DNA of 64,000 bases from Reticulitermes speratus (GCA_021186555.1 JAJKFL010000042.1:42631980-42695979); one strand, 5' to 3'; shown: positions 9,001-20,345, numbered from the stretch's first letter. A program made the numbers and translations. Notes: generated by a model from the letters alone, not told the origin.

Positions 9001-11178
9001 CATGGGAGAAATACGTCTAGATGTACCTCCACAGTCCAGATTCTTATTCGTCGTCTTCATGGCATGGTGTTGAACTGCGCAGCGAAACTGCTACACTTAG
9101 CATTACGCTTTGTAATGTGTGTGTACGTTTTCATGTTCGAGGTTTGCACGGCGTGTAATGTCGTGGGCGGTTACCAGCGTTTTGTAGGAACAGCCTGTCT
9201 CCTGCTTCAGGGTAGAAATCAGGAAGAGCAGTAGGTCCTTCAGAAAGGTTGGTAACCACATACCAGATTACACGGCGTCATACTAAGAAACTGCAGTCTA
9301 AATTTAGGTAGGTCTGCAATCTAGATATATGAAGTTCTTAAATTTGAGGAACACACAGTGACTCCCGCATTTATACGCGATCATTTGAGGCAGACACGCT
9401 GATGAATCTCGAGTGACGTCGCTGTAGCAACAATAGACAACAGCAGTGGGCACTTCGGCGTGTCACGCGGCTTCCTGCAGACTCGCGAAGCGTGACACAC
9501 GGGTTTTGTTATGTTCCGGAACCATCGTGCCTTGCCTGGATGGTGGTCACACGCGTGAGTTGGGGTCATTACACATTATGCTTAATTACTGCGTGACTGG
9601 TTGCAATGCTGGTATGGCTGATGTCATCTGGGATGTAACTGGTCTTTGTGCGAGAATCCGACGATCGAATTCCGAAGCCAGTAATGTAATTCACGACTTT
9701 CTTAGACGAGTGAAGGTACCTGTGATAGTGATGGTACCCATGTGTAGATATCTGAAAGGTAGGACACTGTTGTCTTGTAGGCGATGCAAACGTTTCGCAA
9801 AAGCATACTGCCTCCATGTTGTTTCAAAGTGATAAGGTGAGGATTGCAGGGTGCCATGGAGTGATATTGGGAACTGCAGGAGCGAAACGTGGGTTCCTCC
9901 GGCATTAAAGTGGTTCACATCGTTTTCCTCTCCATTCTCACAACTTGTCATTTTTCCTTGTACAAATTCCATCTGACTTACCATTCATAATCATTCTTTG
10001 ATCCTTCAGAACTCAGTAGTATCGCTGTGTAACACCGGTTTTAACATTAAGAGCACTATGAATTTTCCCCATATTAGTATTTGTGATTTTATATGATTCT
10101 TAGAAAATCGATGATTTCCCCATATTAATCGATTTGTCTTTGTAATCGAGATGCAGCATGTTCATGAGATGAATGTGGTAAGTGACATGCGTGTGAGTTA
10201 ACATAAATTCGTACGTAGTTTCAGTAGGAAAGTGAAGTGACGAACCACTTGTAAGAACTACGGATTAACCTGAAATAAAGAGCCACGTGCAAGAAGTGGA
10301 GATAGTGGGAGGGCAATATTAAATGTAATGTAAGAGTCTAGGATGGGATTTGTAGACTGGATTCATGTACAGGGACCAGTCGTCCTTCGAGTTCCTCAAA
10401 ATGCGGGGAATTTATTGACTAGCTGAGTACATATTAGCGTCACAAGAGGGACTGTAGTGCTTGAAGTGAATTTAATGTGTGTGTTTTTTTTTTGTGAGGT
10501 AGGAACTGAAGTTTGAAATGTTACTTATACGGACTAGGGGTCAAAGATTTATCTTGAATATCTGTATAGAATCTCCTGGTCATGGACACCCCGGAGGTAA
10601 CTGTTAAACCGAGACTGCAACACAGGACTTACCGTTTTTACCCGGGCCGCCCCACACTGCATTTCCATCGTTCACAGGGAAGAGACGTCAGAGTGTTATA
10701 GGAGCTCAGAAGGAATGTAGTTATCGGGATCTGGGCTTCCGTGCCACACCAGTGCCCACCGGGATTGAATGACAGGCAGCCCGGAACCTGCTGTAGACAA
10801 AGGATGTTTGGTATGCGTAACAATTCCGCCATTGCCATAATGGTCACATGGAACGATAGACTTTTCGTGGAATTTGAACTGCAGCTTGTAATGGGGGAAT
10901 GTAATGTTGCTTGCGTCTGCTTTTGTTCTCTTCAGTCTGCAGTTCCCAGCAATATTTCACTGTCATAAGGCAGCTCGAGTTCCTTGATGAATCTGTAAGG
11001 TCCTCATTACTATTGCGTAGGTTTGTAATCCTACATAGCTGTTGTTGTTTGTCGTCGTCGTCGTCGCTGCTGCTGCTGCCGCCGCCGCCGCCGCCGCCTC
11101 CAAAAACTAAAGTACAAATGTATTTTCAGTTCCGCGTTGTCAGTGCCCGTACTTAACTTGTAAGCAGTACTTTATCAG
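9001..11178. other. No gene recognised
   Basis: About 2.2 kb with no feature I can name except a TTACACGGCGTCATACT fragment near 9266 (an end like the J foldback family) and the trinucleotide run at its right end. Open frames at 9446-9832 and 9569-9984 overlap on opposite strands and show no motif. Confidence 0.5.
11047..11100. repeat. Compound trinucleotide run (GTC)n(GCT)n(GCC)n
   Basis: Three adjacent trinucleotide runs (GTCGTCGTC, GCTGCTGCT, GCCGCCGCC) in register. Confidence 0.92.
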
Positions 11179-11184
11179 TGGGTA

Positions 11185-11325
11185 GCGGGGTTCTTTTCCG
11201 GGGTAAAGCGGCCGGGGCATGATGTTGACCACTCGCATTTAGCGCAGCGGTTAAAAATGAGTAGAGCTATACCTCTGCTCCCCTTATATGCGGTCATGGA
11301 ATGACATGGAAAACTTTACGTTACT
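11185..11325 (+). mobile_element. SINE-B 3' part, plus strand
   Basis: Begins at the GGGGTAAAGCGGCCGGGGC block and continues through GAGTAGAGCTATACCTCTGC to GGAAAACTTTACGTTACTTT. The head is missing, so it is 5' truncated. Confidence 0.82.
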
Positions 11326-11353
11326 TTGCTTACTTAAACAATGTTTCATAACG

Positions 11354-11501
11354 CAGGGGTGCACAAATTTTCCAAAAATCTAAGAGCCACTTCGAAACTC
11401 TAGGCGCCAGAAGGGTGACATGAAGCCAGTTCCATATTGAGGACCTACAAATATTAGGCGCCACCGTATAAAGCCCGTCGCCCAGAATTTGTGTATCCCT
11501 G
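11354..11501. mobile_element. Short hAT-like MITE (family F), with near-perfect 7-bp duplication
   Basis: Terminal inverted repeats are CAGGGGTGCACAAATTTT and, on the other strand, GCAGGGATACACAAATTC. Flanks are CATAACG (11347-11353) and CATAACA (11502-11508). CAGGGGTGC-type ends and duplications of this size are typical of hAT elements. It has no coding capacity. Confidence 0.75.
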
Positions 11502-11625
11502 CATAACAGTATGTATGTTTGAGGACTCATATCGGCGGCCCTGTTTCCCCTTGTTTGTCTCACCTTCGAGGGCCGCAAAGCTGAGTCCCTAATTATAGGT
11601 ATGTGTATCATCAGCTGTCTGTATA

Positions 11626-11740
11626 CCAAGAGCGATTTCAGGCCTCCGACGCGATGTAAATGAGCTCTGCGTTCTTCTGGGGTTTTACGCAGCGTAGAGC
11701 GGTAATTCCGTACCGGTCCCGTCTTCAAGGGTCAAGAAGG
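11626..11740. repeat. Single arm of a K-type foldback element
   Basis: GCGATTTCAGGCCTCCGACG, GTTCTTCTGGGGTTTTACGC and CGTCTTCAAGGGTCAAGAAG match the left arm of the foldback at 61.1 kb. The partner arm is missing. Confidence 0.6.
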
Positions 11741-13397
11741 TGGACTAAGAGGCACTGAGACAGGCTTTTCTCTGAGTACTTCGGTTTTTCCTTGTCTATT
11801 CAATTCCAACAAAGTTTCATTCTCATCTTCATCTACACGTTGCTCTCACCAGAAGGACAAACTGGCGACGCATGGGAATCTTCCAAAAAACAGTGCTGTT
11901 TCGGAAATGGGGAGCACTGGATAGAAATGTATTTTCACCTGGTATTCAGAGGGTTAAAGGAAGTTAACGAAGTACGATTTCGTGAAAATATATTGTGTTG
12001 TAAAAGTTAAAACGGCATACGCGCGCGCACACAGTGTGGTGGTGAGTTCGTAAGCCGGCTTTCTTGCCTTACGCAAGACACATAGGCTGTTAAAATGAAC
12101 TAAATTGTCTGCTTGTGTCTTTGTGTTCCATTCGATTTGTTTGTTGTATCTCATATTTTAAGCTGTCAGTTTTCGAGTAGAAACTGAAGGAGTTAGGACT
12201 TCAACAATCTTTAAAATTCCAACGTAGTAGTAAAGAAAAAGGTGTGAGTGAATTCAGATGAATTTGTTTGTTAATATCTGCCTTTCTGCAGAGACTGCTT
12301 GTCTTGAGAAGAGGAACTACAACAGCAGTTTCTAAAACCCTCCATGTGTATCGACGGAAGACAGCATTACATTTGCCGACATCCGGACACAGAGAAAGAA
12401 TGAAATTCATGTAACCAAGTCTTGCATGCGTACAGTCTGATCCAAAATTGCATGTTTGAATTCCATCTGCGCTCTTGAATATGACGATTTCAGGTGTAAC
12501 AGGTCTGCGCTGTAGTTTTTTGTTACACAGAAGTTTCCACCTTGATGATCGGACTTGAATTTCCAGTATATTAACTTCAGACTGCAATAAAGCTCGGGAA
12601 AGTATGACGGTCACCATCTGTAACTGCGATTTGCACAGAAAATAGTTATGTAACTATACTCGAACACATTATGGCGATTGAAGAACGCTTGAAATCACAG
12701 TTTCACAGAATATGCTCGCTATGAATTATGGAAATACACATAGATGGAATAAGAGGTACCACTAGATAGAGATCACGTTTTTCGGCAAAGGTTGATTCTG
12801 CAATACCGACCGAATCGATACGTCACTGGGTGGTCGGTTTTTTGATGTTTCAAGAAGGCCGAGTGCTCTCATCATCAGGGGTCGAATGTCCAGTGGCTGT
12901 GAAGTTTCCCTGAGAGTGCACGCTCTTTTTTTTTTTTGTCTGAGCAGTGAAGGTAATGTCTCTTACGCAAGAGAGTGCAGTTGACCGCCACAGCGTGGAT
13001 AGAGTCCCTTAACACTCGCGACGACGGTCGGCGGAAAACCGTATGGATCCTCTCAAAAACATGAGTCTGTACGACTGCGTGACGTAGTTTTTTTCTTTCG
13101 TTTGTAACAAGCCTAAAGTTAAATTTAAGCACAGCTCTAACCAAGTAGAACGCTACAGAAAATAATTGTATTATCTCACACGCACACAACACGGCTGCAC
13201 GTCAGCCAAATGTATTTTTAACTGGAATATGTCGGTTACTAGTCACAAACCAGGGACGGTCGCCTTTACGCTCGGCAGACCACTGCCAAGGTCATCTGCA
13301 AACTCCGCAGTCAATACGTATAGATTGAACAGGAGGGGTTGTTAAACGGACACCTTTTGTGGTTACGTAGCGTGGAAAGATATTGAGGATGACGTAA
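11741..13397. other. No gene recognised
   Basis: Contains only a weak fragment near 12838-12885 (TGTTTCAAGAAGGCC...CATCATCAGG) resembling the P-type arm signature. The 138-codon minus frame at 12201-12617 shows no motif I recognise. Confidence 0.5.
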
Positions 13398-13697
13398 AAG
13401 TGAAGTTGTCCGTGTGCACGCCATGAAGGCGTATGAGGAAGTGCAGGTATAGCTCCACTCATTCTTAACCTTGGTGCCAGGTGGAGTTGAGTTGTAACAA
13501 ATACGCCTAAGCCGCTTTCTCTCACCGGGGGAAATAGCCCCCAGTACCCGTAAGTTGGATGCTGGGTGGGCCCCAGAGCCGTTCTGGATGCTTTGCAGTA
13601 GAGAAAAATCTCTTGCTCCTGCCGGGAAACAAACCGTGATTCTTTTGTCGTTTAGTCTGTAACATAGTCACTATACTGCCCGAGTTATGCCGGCCCC
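13398..13697 (-). mobile_element. SINE-B, near full length, minus strand
   Basis: Left end ACGCCATGAAGGCGTAT (tail block), then the middle block and GGGTGGGCCCCAGAGCC. The head lies at the right, with a mutated box B (GGGAAACAAACCGTGATTC). Confidence 0.85.
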
Positions 13698-13768
13698 CTT
13701 ATTGAATCAGGGTGGAATTCTTGATAATGACATTGGAGGGACCAAGCTAGAAATCCGATTTAATAATA

Positions 13769-13954
13769 CAGTCGAACCCGGTTATAACGACATCGGTTTA
13801 TACGACACCTCGCCTGTAGCGTCAGATATTATGTGGCACCAATTAATTCCTCACTGTTAACCATAACATTATACTTCTCGGTTTATAACAATTCTCGTTT
13901 ATAACGACACCAAATATTCAGTCCCTTTCATGACGTTATAACCGAGTTCGACCG
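13769..13954. mobile_element. pogo/Tigger-like MITE (family G), TA duplication
   Basis: Ends are CAGTCGAACCCGGTTATAAC and, on the other strand, CGGTCGAACTCGGTTATAAC, flanked by TA on both sides. Length 186 bp with no coding capacity. CAGTCGAAC-type ends with TA duplications fit pogo-like Tc1/mariner elements. Confidence 0.82.
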
Positions 13955-13959
13955 TATTT

Positions 13960-14110
13960 TAAAACTCAAATTCTTCCTTACTGAAGACATTGTATTTCCA
14001 TTACAAAGACCAACCGGTTGGTGTTTTTAGGATAATAATTGCTGATTATGCCAAGACTCACACGAAACTCATTAATACACTCCGAGAGTAAACTGCGGAG
14101 CTTCTTAATG
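13960..14110 (+). repeat. Repeat H copy, divergent subtype
   Basis: Shares TCCATTACAAAGACCAACCG and a GATAATAATTGCTG block with the copies at 6.86 and 20.64 kb. Confidence 0.45.
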
Positions 14111-14286
14111 TTAAAGGGAACTGGTGGGCCTGTATTTTAAAGATTTAAAATGTGTCATCGTTTTCCACTGTTAGTGTATCACCTGACTGACACGATCTCT
14201 CCGCCGTCTCCATGATACTGCATGAAAAAGTTTGGTTTTGTACGCCGTTTAACGAAATTTAATTGTGCTACTCGTAAACATACTTC

Positions 14287-14551
14287 ACCCTAGAACAGGT
14301 CACGAAGGCCCAGAGAGGGAGTAGAGGTCTAGCTCTGCTCTTTCTTTAACCTCTGCGTTAGATAGAGGTGGGTGGTCATCTACACCCCCCGGCCGCTTTA
14401 CCCCCGGGAAAGATACCGGATACCCATCGTGCAGGAGTCTGGGTGGGTCCCAAATGCCGGTCTGGAAGAGTGCGGAAAATCCCACCCCACCGGGAATCGA
14501 TCCCCGTACCGTCTAGCGAGTCGCTATACCGACTACACTATCCCAGCCCAC
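14287..14551 (-). mobile_element. SINE-B, near full length, minus strand
   Basis: Tail block CCCTAGAACAGGTCACGAAG at the left, CCCCCGGCCGCTTTACCCCC in the middle. The right-hand head contains GGGAATCGATCCCCGTACCG and GCGAGTCGCTATACCGACTA. It is close to the 25.5-kb reference. Confidence 0.9.
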
Positions 14552-15197
14552 ACTCATGTACATACGCCGAACGAAATACACCGATTTTCTGAAATTAATC
14601 TTCCTGTTTAGAGAATATGTGGATGCTATAATATGCCAGATTTCTCATGATGTTTGTAAAATTAACGGTGTCTGATATGCAGAATTTAAAATTAAATTTC
14701 ACTGGAGAGTTTTCACATCTGCGTAAGCTACGAGCCATGCTACACAAAGATGGGTACTGTCTATTGTCTCTTTATGTCATGCCAGCCCATTTGTTTTGTG
14801 TTGACATTTCGTCACGCACAAAATGTCTGGGATGTAATGGAAAGTCTCTCAGTAGTAATGAGCATACTTAGTGAAGTACCTTGACAAGTTGAATTAGCGA
14901 GAGAGACTGTACAGAAAATGAGATAGTTGTGTTTACGAAGCCCTACAAAAGGAGCTTCTGCGAACACAAGTCGAGGAAACCGGACGTCGTTCGTTGCAGA
15001 CAGATTTACCCTACATAATGGTCAGCAGCGACCTTCTTAAGGCCCCCCAACTATGAAACCGTGGAACGACTTCATTAGAAATGACGCCTTAAGCCACCGA
15101 AGCGTGAAATCCGTCTAAATATTAGTGCTTGTGTAAAATATAGTTCCTGCTGACGTCTCCGTTGTAGGAACAAGCCTGTTATAGTTGTACAGTTGTC
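14552..15197. other. No gene recognised
   Basis: A 74-codon plus frame at 14647-14871 has no motif I can name. No repeat family was recognised. Confidence 0.5.
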
Positions 15198-15469
15198 TCT
15201 GTCCATACCATGAAGGCGTATGGAGGGAAGAGGTATAGATTCACCCATTCTTCACTTCGGCACTGGATGGAGGTTAGTGGTTAACTTCACACCCCAGCCG
15301 CCTTACCTCTTGGGTAGAACTCTGAATACACGTTGAATAGGAGGCTGGGTGGGTCGCGCAGTCGGTTGGACGATTTGTAGAATAGAACAATTTCTGTCCG
15401 TGCAGGGATTCGAACCCCGAATCTTTCAGCCCGTAGCCTACTCACTGTACTGACCACGCTATCCCGGAT
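15198..15469 (-). mobile_element. SINE-B, near full length, minus strand
   Basis: CATACCATGAAGGCGTATGG tail block, GGAGGCTGGGTGGGTCGCG middle block. The head has GGGATTCGAACCCCGAATC and ends at CGCTATCCCGGA. Confidence 0.88.
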
Positions 15470-16189
15470 CTTTCTGTTATACAGGGAAATAATCACCTCT
15501 CATTGTGAGAATCGTACGAACTACATAAGTACACTGTGTGGACAAGGTGCAGGATTTCTACAGGTGTTGCGTATATTATAGTGTGCCTTAAAGGCTTAAT
15601 AGTGATGTCTAACAGTAATCAGTATCTCATACATCGTGACATTTACTAGTACCTGTGATAGGGTAGCGAGAAGAGATGAATTGTATGTTATCTAAACGTT
15701 TTTGTACACACCAGTGTTGTGTAAGCACTGATTCCGGTTTGGCCGTACGAATGTGCAAGGTTTGGAGAAAATGGGGCCTCTAGGGACCCTTGTGGAAGTC
15801 CTATAAGTAGAAAGGAACACAACATGTTGTACAAATCTATTTCCCGAAATTTACTTTTCTCGCTCAACTTGAAGGAAATTACCAGCCGTACATTTTTAAC
15901 ATCAGTGACGATATTGTTGTCATCTCTTATGCTTCTGCAAGCCTCTGTATTACATTCGTCGTTGTAAAATGACCCATGAGATGTCGATGTTGCTTGTCAG
16001 TGGAGAGAATGGCGAATCCACCGAATCTCTCGTAACTCCATGGAACAAAGTCCATATTGCGAAACTGATAGTTTGTTAGCTGCTTAAAATTTCCCACCTT
16101 GTGTCGTAACGAAACTTTCATTACCGTATCCGCAAGAGCTGCTTGAATTCAATTCGCATCCTCACATTACTTCTCAATAATTAAACCAA
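15470..16189. other. No gene recognised
   Basis: No supported feature. Confidence 0.5.
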
Positions 16190-16265
16190 GAAATGCACTT
16201 TATTTCTTAAGTATGTCCATTAACCCTGCATATGTTTCGGCTGCAAAAGAGCCATCATCAGGGGT
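16190..16265 (-). repeat. P-type arm (Penelope-like terminal repeat candidate)
   Basis: On the minus strand it reads CTGATGATGGCTCTTTTGCA then GCCGAAACATATG, and about 30 bases further on an AATAAA-like signal (TTTATT on the plus strand at 16199-16204). The same layout occurs in the arms at 17.7, 30.4, 32.6 and 49.0 kb. Confidence 0.6.
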
Positions 16266-16635
16266 TTCAAGGTCACATTCACTTCAACATTACTTGCTAA
16301 GGATCCCTTGTAATATCCTACCATGAATGCCTACATCTCTCGTCTCTTATCTTGGTTGCTCTGATTTCATTTCAGTTTAGAGGATGTTTTATCCATGAAG
16401 TGACTGGTCTTCGTGTGTTTTGGACAGTAATGTCAGACACTTTTTGAAAGATAAATGAATCGACGAAATTATATTAAAAATGTGCTCGTCGAGGTGATGA
16501 AATGTGGGATCAGGGCGGTTGCATGATTCTGCTTGGTCCAGTCCAGATGTAATTCTGTTTCCGGTGTTTCTTTGAACCCTTCGACATTGATCTTGGAGTA
16601 GGTTATTGGGCACAGTTTCCTGTCTGTATTAGGAA

Positions 16636-16878
16636 GCTTGAGTCCGGGGATCGAATCCCGGTGGGGGCGAGATTTTCAGCACCCGTACAGACCGGCCCTG
16701 GGGCCTACCCAGCCTCCTGTTAAATGGGTACCGGGTCATTCCCGGGGGTAAAGCGGCCGGGGCGTGGCGTTGACCACCCACCCCCATCTAGCGCCGAGGT
16801 TAAAGAAAGAGTAGAGCTATACCTCCACTCCCCCTCTGGGCCTTCATGGCCTGTTCTAGGGTGAACTTTACCTTTGTT
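16636..16878 (+). mobile_element. SINE-B, plus strand, truncated within the tRNA head
   Basis: Starts just before box B (GGGGATCGAATCCCGG) and runs through the whole body (GCGAGATTTTCAGCACCCGT, CTGGGGCCTACCCAGCCTCC, GGGGGTAAAGCGGCC) to GGGTGAACTTTACCTTTGTT. It is very similar to the 25.5-kb copy, so relatively young. Confidence 0.93.
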
Positions 16879-17686
16879 AGGAAGGTTGAGCTAGTGCTGG
16901 GCCACACCATCTGCGCAGACGGCACATACGTTTGCTTGCTGTCCACTCCCAGTACAATAGCATTGTACACACATACAGACAGAAAATCCATAACTGTGAT
17001 TCACGTTTGATGTAAATTCTTATGTTTAAGGAACAAGTCTTATTTTGCACCGATAATTTCATTACATTACTAAGAGTTCATACCCATCCACGTATCGAGG
17101 GGTGGTGCTATATTGGTCTGTTGTGGTCCTGGGTAATCACTTCCCGAACCATGTTTGTGTGAATTGCGTCAAATCAATTATATATTGTTAGGACTGGAGA
17201 TCCGATTATTGGGGTGAATAGCGGGGAAGCAAGCAAGACACGCGTCCCTAAGCACGGCAGCTTTGACGGGATGTCGCGGAGGATGCAGGCTTTTCAAGCG
17301 ATAAAAATACCGTGCTCGGGGAAACGATAAAAGAGACATTCTGTAGTATGCGGTATGTAAATAGACCTTTTGCTTTAAGTCGTGGCATACACCTAGAAAC
17401 GATATTCCGTTCTTCTGGGCGGTGTCTGCCAGACGGATGACTGGTCTTGGTCGAACAGTGCACGGAGAGGTGAAGGAGGTCAATTTCTTGCCACCTGTTC
17501 TTCACGAAAGCAAACGTAAGACCTCAGTACCCAGAGCGAGCTGAAAGGCAAGCGATGACTAAAGTCGTATTTTTTTCAACAAAATGTTTAATTAAAGCTG
17601 TGACCAAAATTGTTAGTATCATTGCAGTTGGAAATGTTAATACAGTTTGTTAGGGCTTAGGCTAGTTTTATTTTGAATGATGGAGA
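16879..17686. other. No gene recognised
   Basis: No supported feature. Overlapping minus-strand frames at 17178-17505 have no motif. Confidence 0.5.
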
Positions 17687-17699
17687 AACGTGAGAAAAT

Positions 17700-18027
17700 G
17701 CATGTTTATTCAACTATCATTCACACACAACAAGCTATTTTGTACATGTTATCTTGGCGACTAGTTTCGGCTCAAAACACGAGCCATCTTCAGACCACTA
17801 ACAAGAACAGTACAAATGGAAATCTCTGTATATTGTGGAGATCTCCATCCTACGATATACAGAGTTTTCCATTTTTACTGTTGTTAGTGGCCGGAAGATG
17901 ACTCATTTTGGGAGCCGAAACTAGTCGCTGTGATAACTTGTATATAGTAGCTTGTTGTGTGTAATTGATAGTTGAATAAACACACATTTTGTGATTTGAT
18001 ACACCAACGGGGATGTCCTGTATCAAG
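17700..18027. mobile_element. 328-bp inverted-repeat element with perfect 13-bp target duplication
   Basis: AACGTGAGAAAAT occurs at 17687-17699 and 18028-18040. Inside, two arms of about 135 bases (17700-17835 and about 17855-17990) are near-complements meeting around GGAGATCTCC. Each arm carries, read outward, CTGAAGATGGCTC or a variant, GAGCCGAAACTAGTCG, then TTGAATAAAC. About 37 further bases follow the right arm. Long target duplications fit retrotransposition. The arrangement of two opposed terminal repeats recalls Penelope-like elements, which is inference. Confidence 0.85.
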
Positions 18028-18040
18028 AACGTGAGAAAAT

Positions 18041-18716
18041 TTTACCTACTTCTTTGCCACCAAGTTAGTATCTAGACGTGAGTGAGAAACAGCAATGCGG
18101 AGGCATCTTCCCGACCTTTTATCGTCGAGTTGATTTCTGGATTTATTTTTGACGACTGTCGTTGTTGAGTGAAAAGAATTGTTTACAAACTTGTGCTTCC
18201 AAAGGCTTGTAATTCACTATGCATGGTCACTGAGCACTGGAAACTTATCAGCAGGAAAATGGAGTTTGTAACAGTCAAGAAGTGGAACGAGTCCGTTATC
18301 ACCGTGTGAGTCTATCCCCGTTTGAAATTAGGCTGAACGTTTCCACTTTAACGCAGAACTGTACCGAAGATAATTAGATTGTGGCTGCATACTTGCTTAG
18401 GTCCATTAACTTGAAAGCGGCTGTTAAATTCTTGTTGAAAAGTTGAATTTCTTCCGCGCATTTGTTAGCATCCATGGGCTTTCACTTTCTCAGAATAGGG
18501 AAAGCATCATATTGTTTAGTCGCAGTCGCAGTTTCCGCAGTCGAGCGCTGTTGTTTGTCAGACATTTCTTTGGCAAGGTGATTTCGCCCCTTGTAGGTTA
18601 ACATTCACATAATTCATGTGTTGAGTGACGCAAATGCAAAACGTGGAGTTGGACATCCAGTCAAAATCGCAGCTGTGGAAAAGGTTTCCTCCTTCATTTC
18701 TAGGTAAAACTTACGG
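18041..18716. other. No gene recognised
   Basis: No supported feature. Confidence 0.5.
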
Positions 18717-18872
18717 GTGTCCCTGCCCACGCCATGAAGGCACAGTGGAAGTAGAGCTTTACTAAGTTGCAACCTCGGCGCTAGGTGGAGGTGAGTGACT
18801 AGCGTTACGCTTCGGCCGCTTTACCCCCGGGACAGAACCCCCGTACCGATTGAGATGAAGGCTGCTTGATTT
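18717..18872 (-). mobile_element. SINE-B 3' half, minus strand
   Basis: Tail block CCCACGCCATGAAGGCACAG and CGGCCGCTTTACCCCCGGGA are present. The element stops after the GAGATGAAGGCTGCTTGAT block, before the head. Confidence 0.82.
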
Positions 18873-19058
18873 ATAGAAATAATTCATGAGCTCAGGTTAC
18901 AGACGCATGAAACATCAGACAAATTTAGGACAGGGAGAAATTTACTTTTACTGTACCTTCTACAATTTCAATTTCCCAACCCAAAACGTAATCCATCTCC
19001 ATGTCTTTTCTCATGTAAGCTGTTGTGAGCAAAAGTTCCGTTTTCTTCATCACTTTTT

Positions 19059-19449
19059 AGGTGCGGTCGCAAAATTGCACAAAGAGACTGTTAACTTCAT
19101 CATGTCAGTCTGTCCGTCTGTCTGCATGGAGCAACTTGGCCCCCACAGGACAGATTTTCAAGAAATTTGATAGTTGAGTATTTTTCGAAAATTTGTCATG
19201 GCAATTAAAGTTTGATTAAAATCTGGCAAGAATAACGGGCACTCTACTTGAAGACCTATGTATATTTATGATAATATCTGACTGAATTCTTCATAGAATG
19301 AGAAATGTTTCAGACAAAATTCGTAGGAAAAAATCAAAACACACATTCTGTGTTCAGTAAATTTTTTTCCCCGAAAATCGTGCCGTTTATGAGATGATGT
19401 GGAAAGATATGGTAGAGCCAGACAGGACGCAGATGACAATCTACGGCAC
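19059..19449 (+). mobile_element. MITE-E copy 1, left part (interrupted)
   Basis: Starts GTGCGGTCGCAAAATTGCAC, then a TCTGTCCGTCTGTCTG tract, GGACAGATTTTCAAGAAATT, and GAAAATCGTGCCGTTTATGA. It resumes at 20216 after a nested insertion. Three other copies (44.9, 48.7, 56.4 kb) give the same order. There is no open frame of note. Confidence 0.85.
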
Positions 19450-19618
19450 AGTAAAAGGGGTAAAGCAATCCCATTACAGGCCTGGACAGGCCCTTAGGGT
19501 TCCAGGAGATTGAGGCTCCCAGATTCCTAGACAATCGGCACATAAAGGTGGTAAGGTCAGCCCTACGCACCGGCCGCCTTCCCCTCCCAAGGAAATATTC
19601 CTGGTACTCATTTCTGTT
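19450..19618 (-). mobile_element. SINE-D copy 1, left part (interrupted)
   Basis: Matches the SINE-D copy at 57.85 kb: AGGCCTGGACAGGCCCTTAG, GATTGAGGCTCCCAGATTCC, TTCCTGGTACTCATTTCTGT. Cut at 19618 by a MITE, it continues at 20162. Confidence 0.85.
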
Positions 19619-20161
19619 AAGCCGGGATTAGACGGCGCGTGGCTCGTCCAGTGACGTGACGTCACTTGCTCGACAACAGATCGGAACAGAAAAGATAATC
19701 TGGCTACAAGACGCGGCGCAGCTCGGCAAATGGCCGACCAGCGGCCTTGCTCGGGTAGGTTCGGCTCGGCTTGTGGATTAAGTCGTGTTGTTCTATGAAC
19801 TTAAAAATGTCCTCGTTTGACCACTCCATTCTAGCCAATACCAATTGTGGGACAGAAACTTTCACTCTTCGCGCACCCCGACAGCAGAAAACAAAGACCA
19901 GACCTAAGTGTATACAGGTTGGACGAGACTGGCTTGGCGCGTAGACTGCAAGCGCCGTGTAGCCGCAACAGCTGCCCGCGCCGAGTCCCTTTGAGGATAG
20001 TGAGAAAACCGCTTCTGAGGCGATCCCACGAGCCTCGCTCCACCAATCACACTCCGCGCCGCGCCAGGCCGGTTACACGGCGCATTTGAATACGATTCTT
20101 TGTCAGTGACGTCAGTTATTACGTAAAACGAGCCGAGCCACGCGCCTTCTAATCCCGGCTT
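19619..20161. mobile_element. 543-bp MITE with 26-bp imperfect inverted ends, inside SINE-D
   Basis: The left end AAGCCGGGATTAGACGGCGC (continuing GTGGCTCG) is complementary to the right end, GCCTTCTAATCCCGGCTT, with one mismatch. The inside is GC-rich and without a credible coding frame. A target duplication is not clear. Its insertion point is proved by the uninterrupted SINE-D at 57.96-58.03 kb. Confidence 0.82.
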
Positions 20162-20215
20162 CTAAAAGCCCCCTGGGCCGTAGTGCGACCGAAAGATAAA
20201 GATGGGGTTTTCAAG
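20162..20215 (-). mobile_element. SINE-D copy 1, right part
   Basis: CCCCCTGGGCCGTAGTGCGA continues the order seen at 58.0 kb. The tRNA-like head is missing, so this copy is 5' truncated. Confidence 0.7.
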
Positions 20216-20345
20216 CCGGATAATCAAGGCAAGGCTACAGACACACACTCGTCATATATAACACTTATTGCTTTTCCACAGCAACAATGGATACGCGAAC
20301 CGATTCAGTGTTACGTTATACGTACATTGCCGGTCTTGTTAACTC
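20216..20345 (+). mobile_element. MITE-E copy 1, right part
   Basis: Resumes with CAAGGCTACAGACACACACT, TGCTTTTCCACAGCAACAAT and TATACGTACATTGCCGGTCT, matching 49.75-49.87 kb. Confidence 0.82.

Noticed and set aside
12201-12617. 138-codon minus frame
   Set aside because: No recognisable motif, no splice or start context. A frame of this length is expected by chance in 64 kb of six frames.
16220-16262. Canonical hammerhead ribozyme
   Set aside because: The CUGAUGA...GAAAC core is present, but an extra base before the inner stem breaks the usual first pair of helix II and outer helices were not verified. Kept only as a hypothesis.
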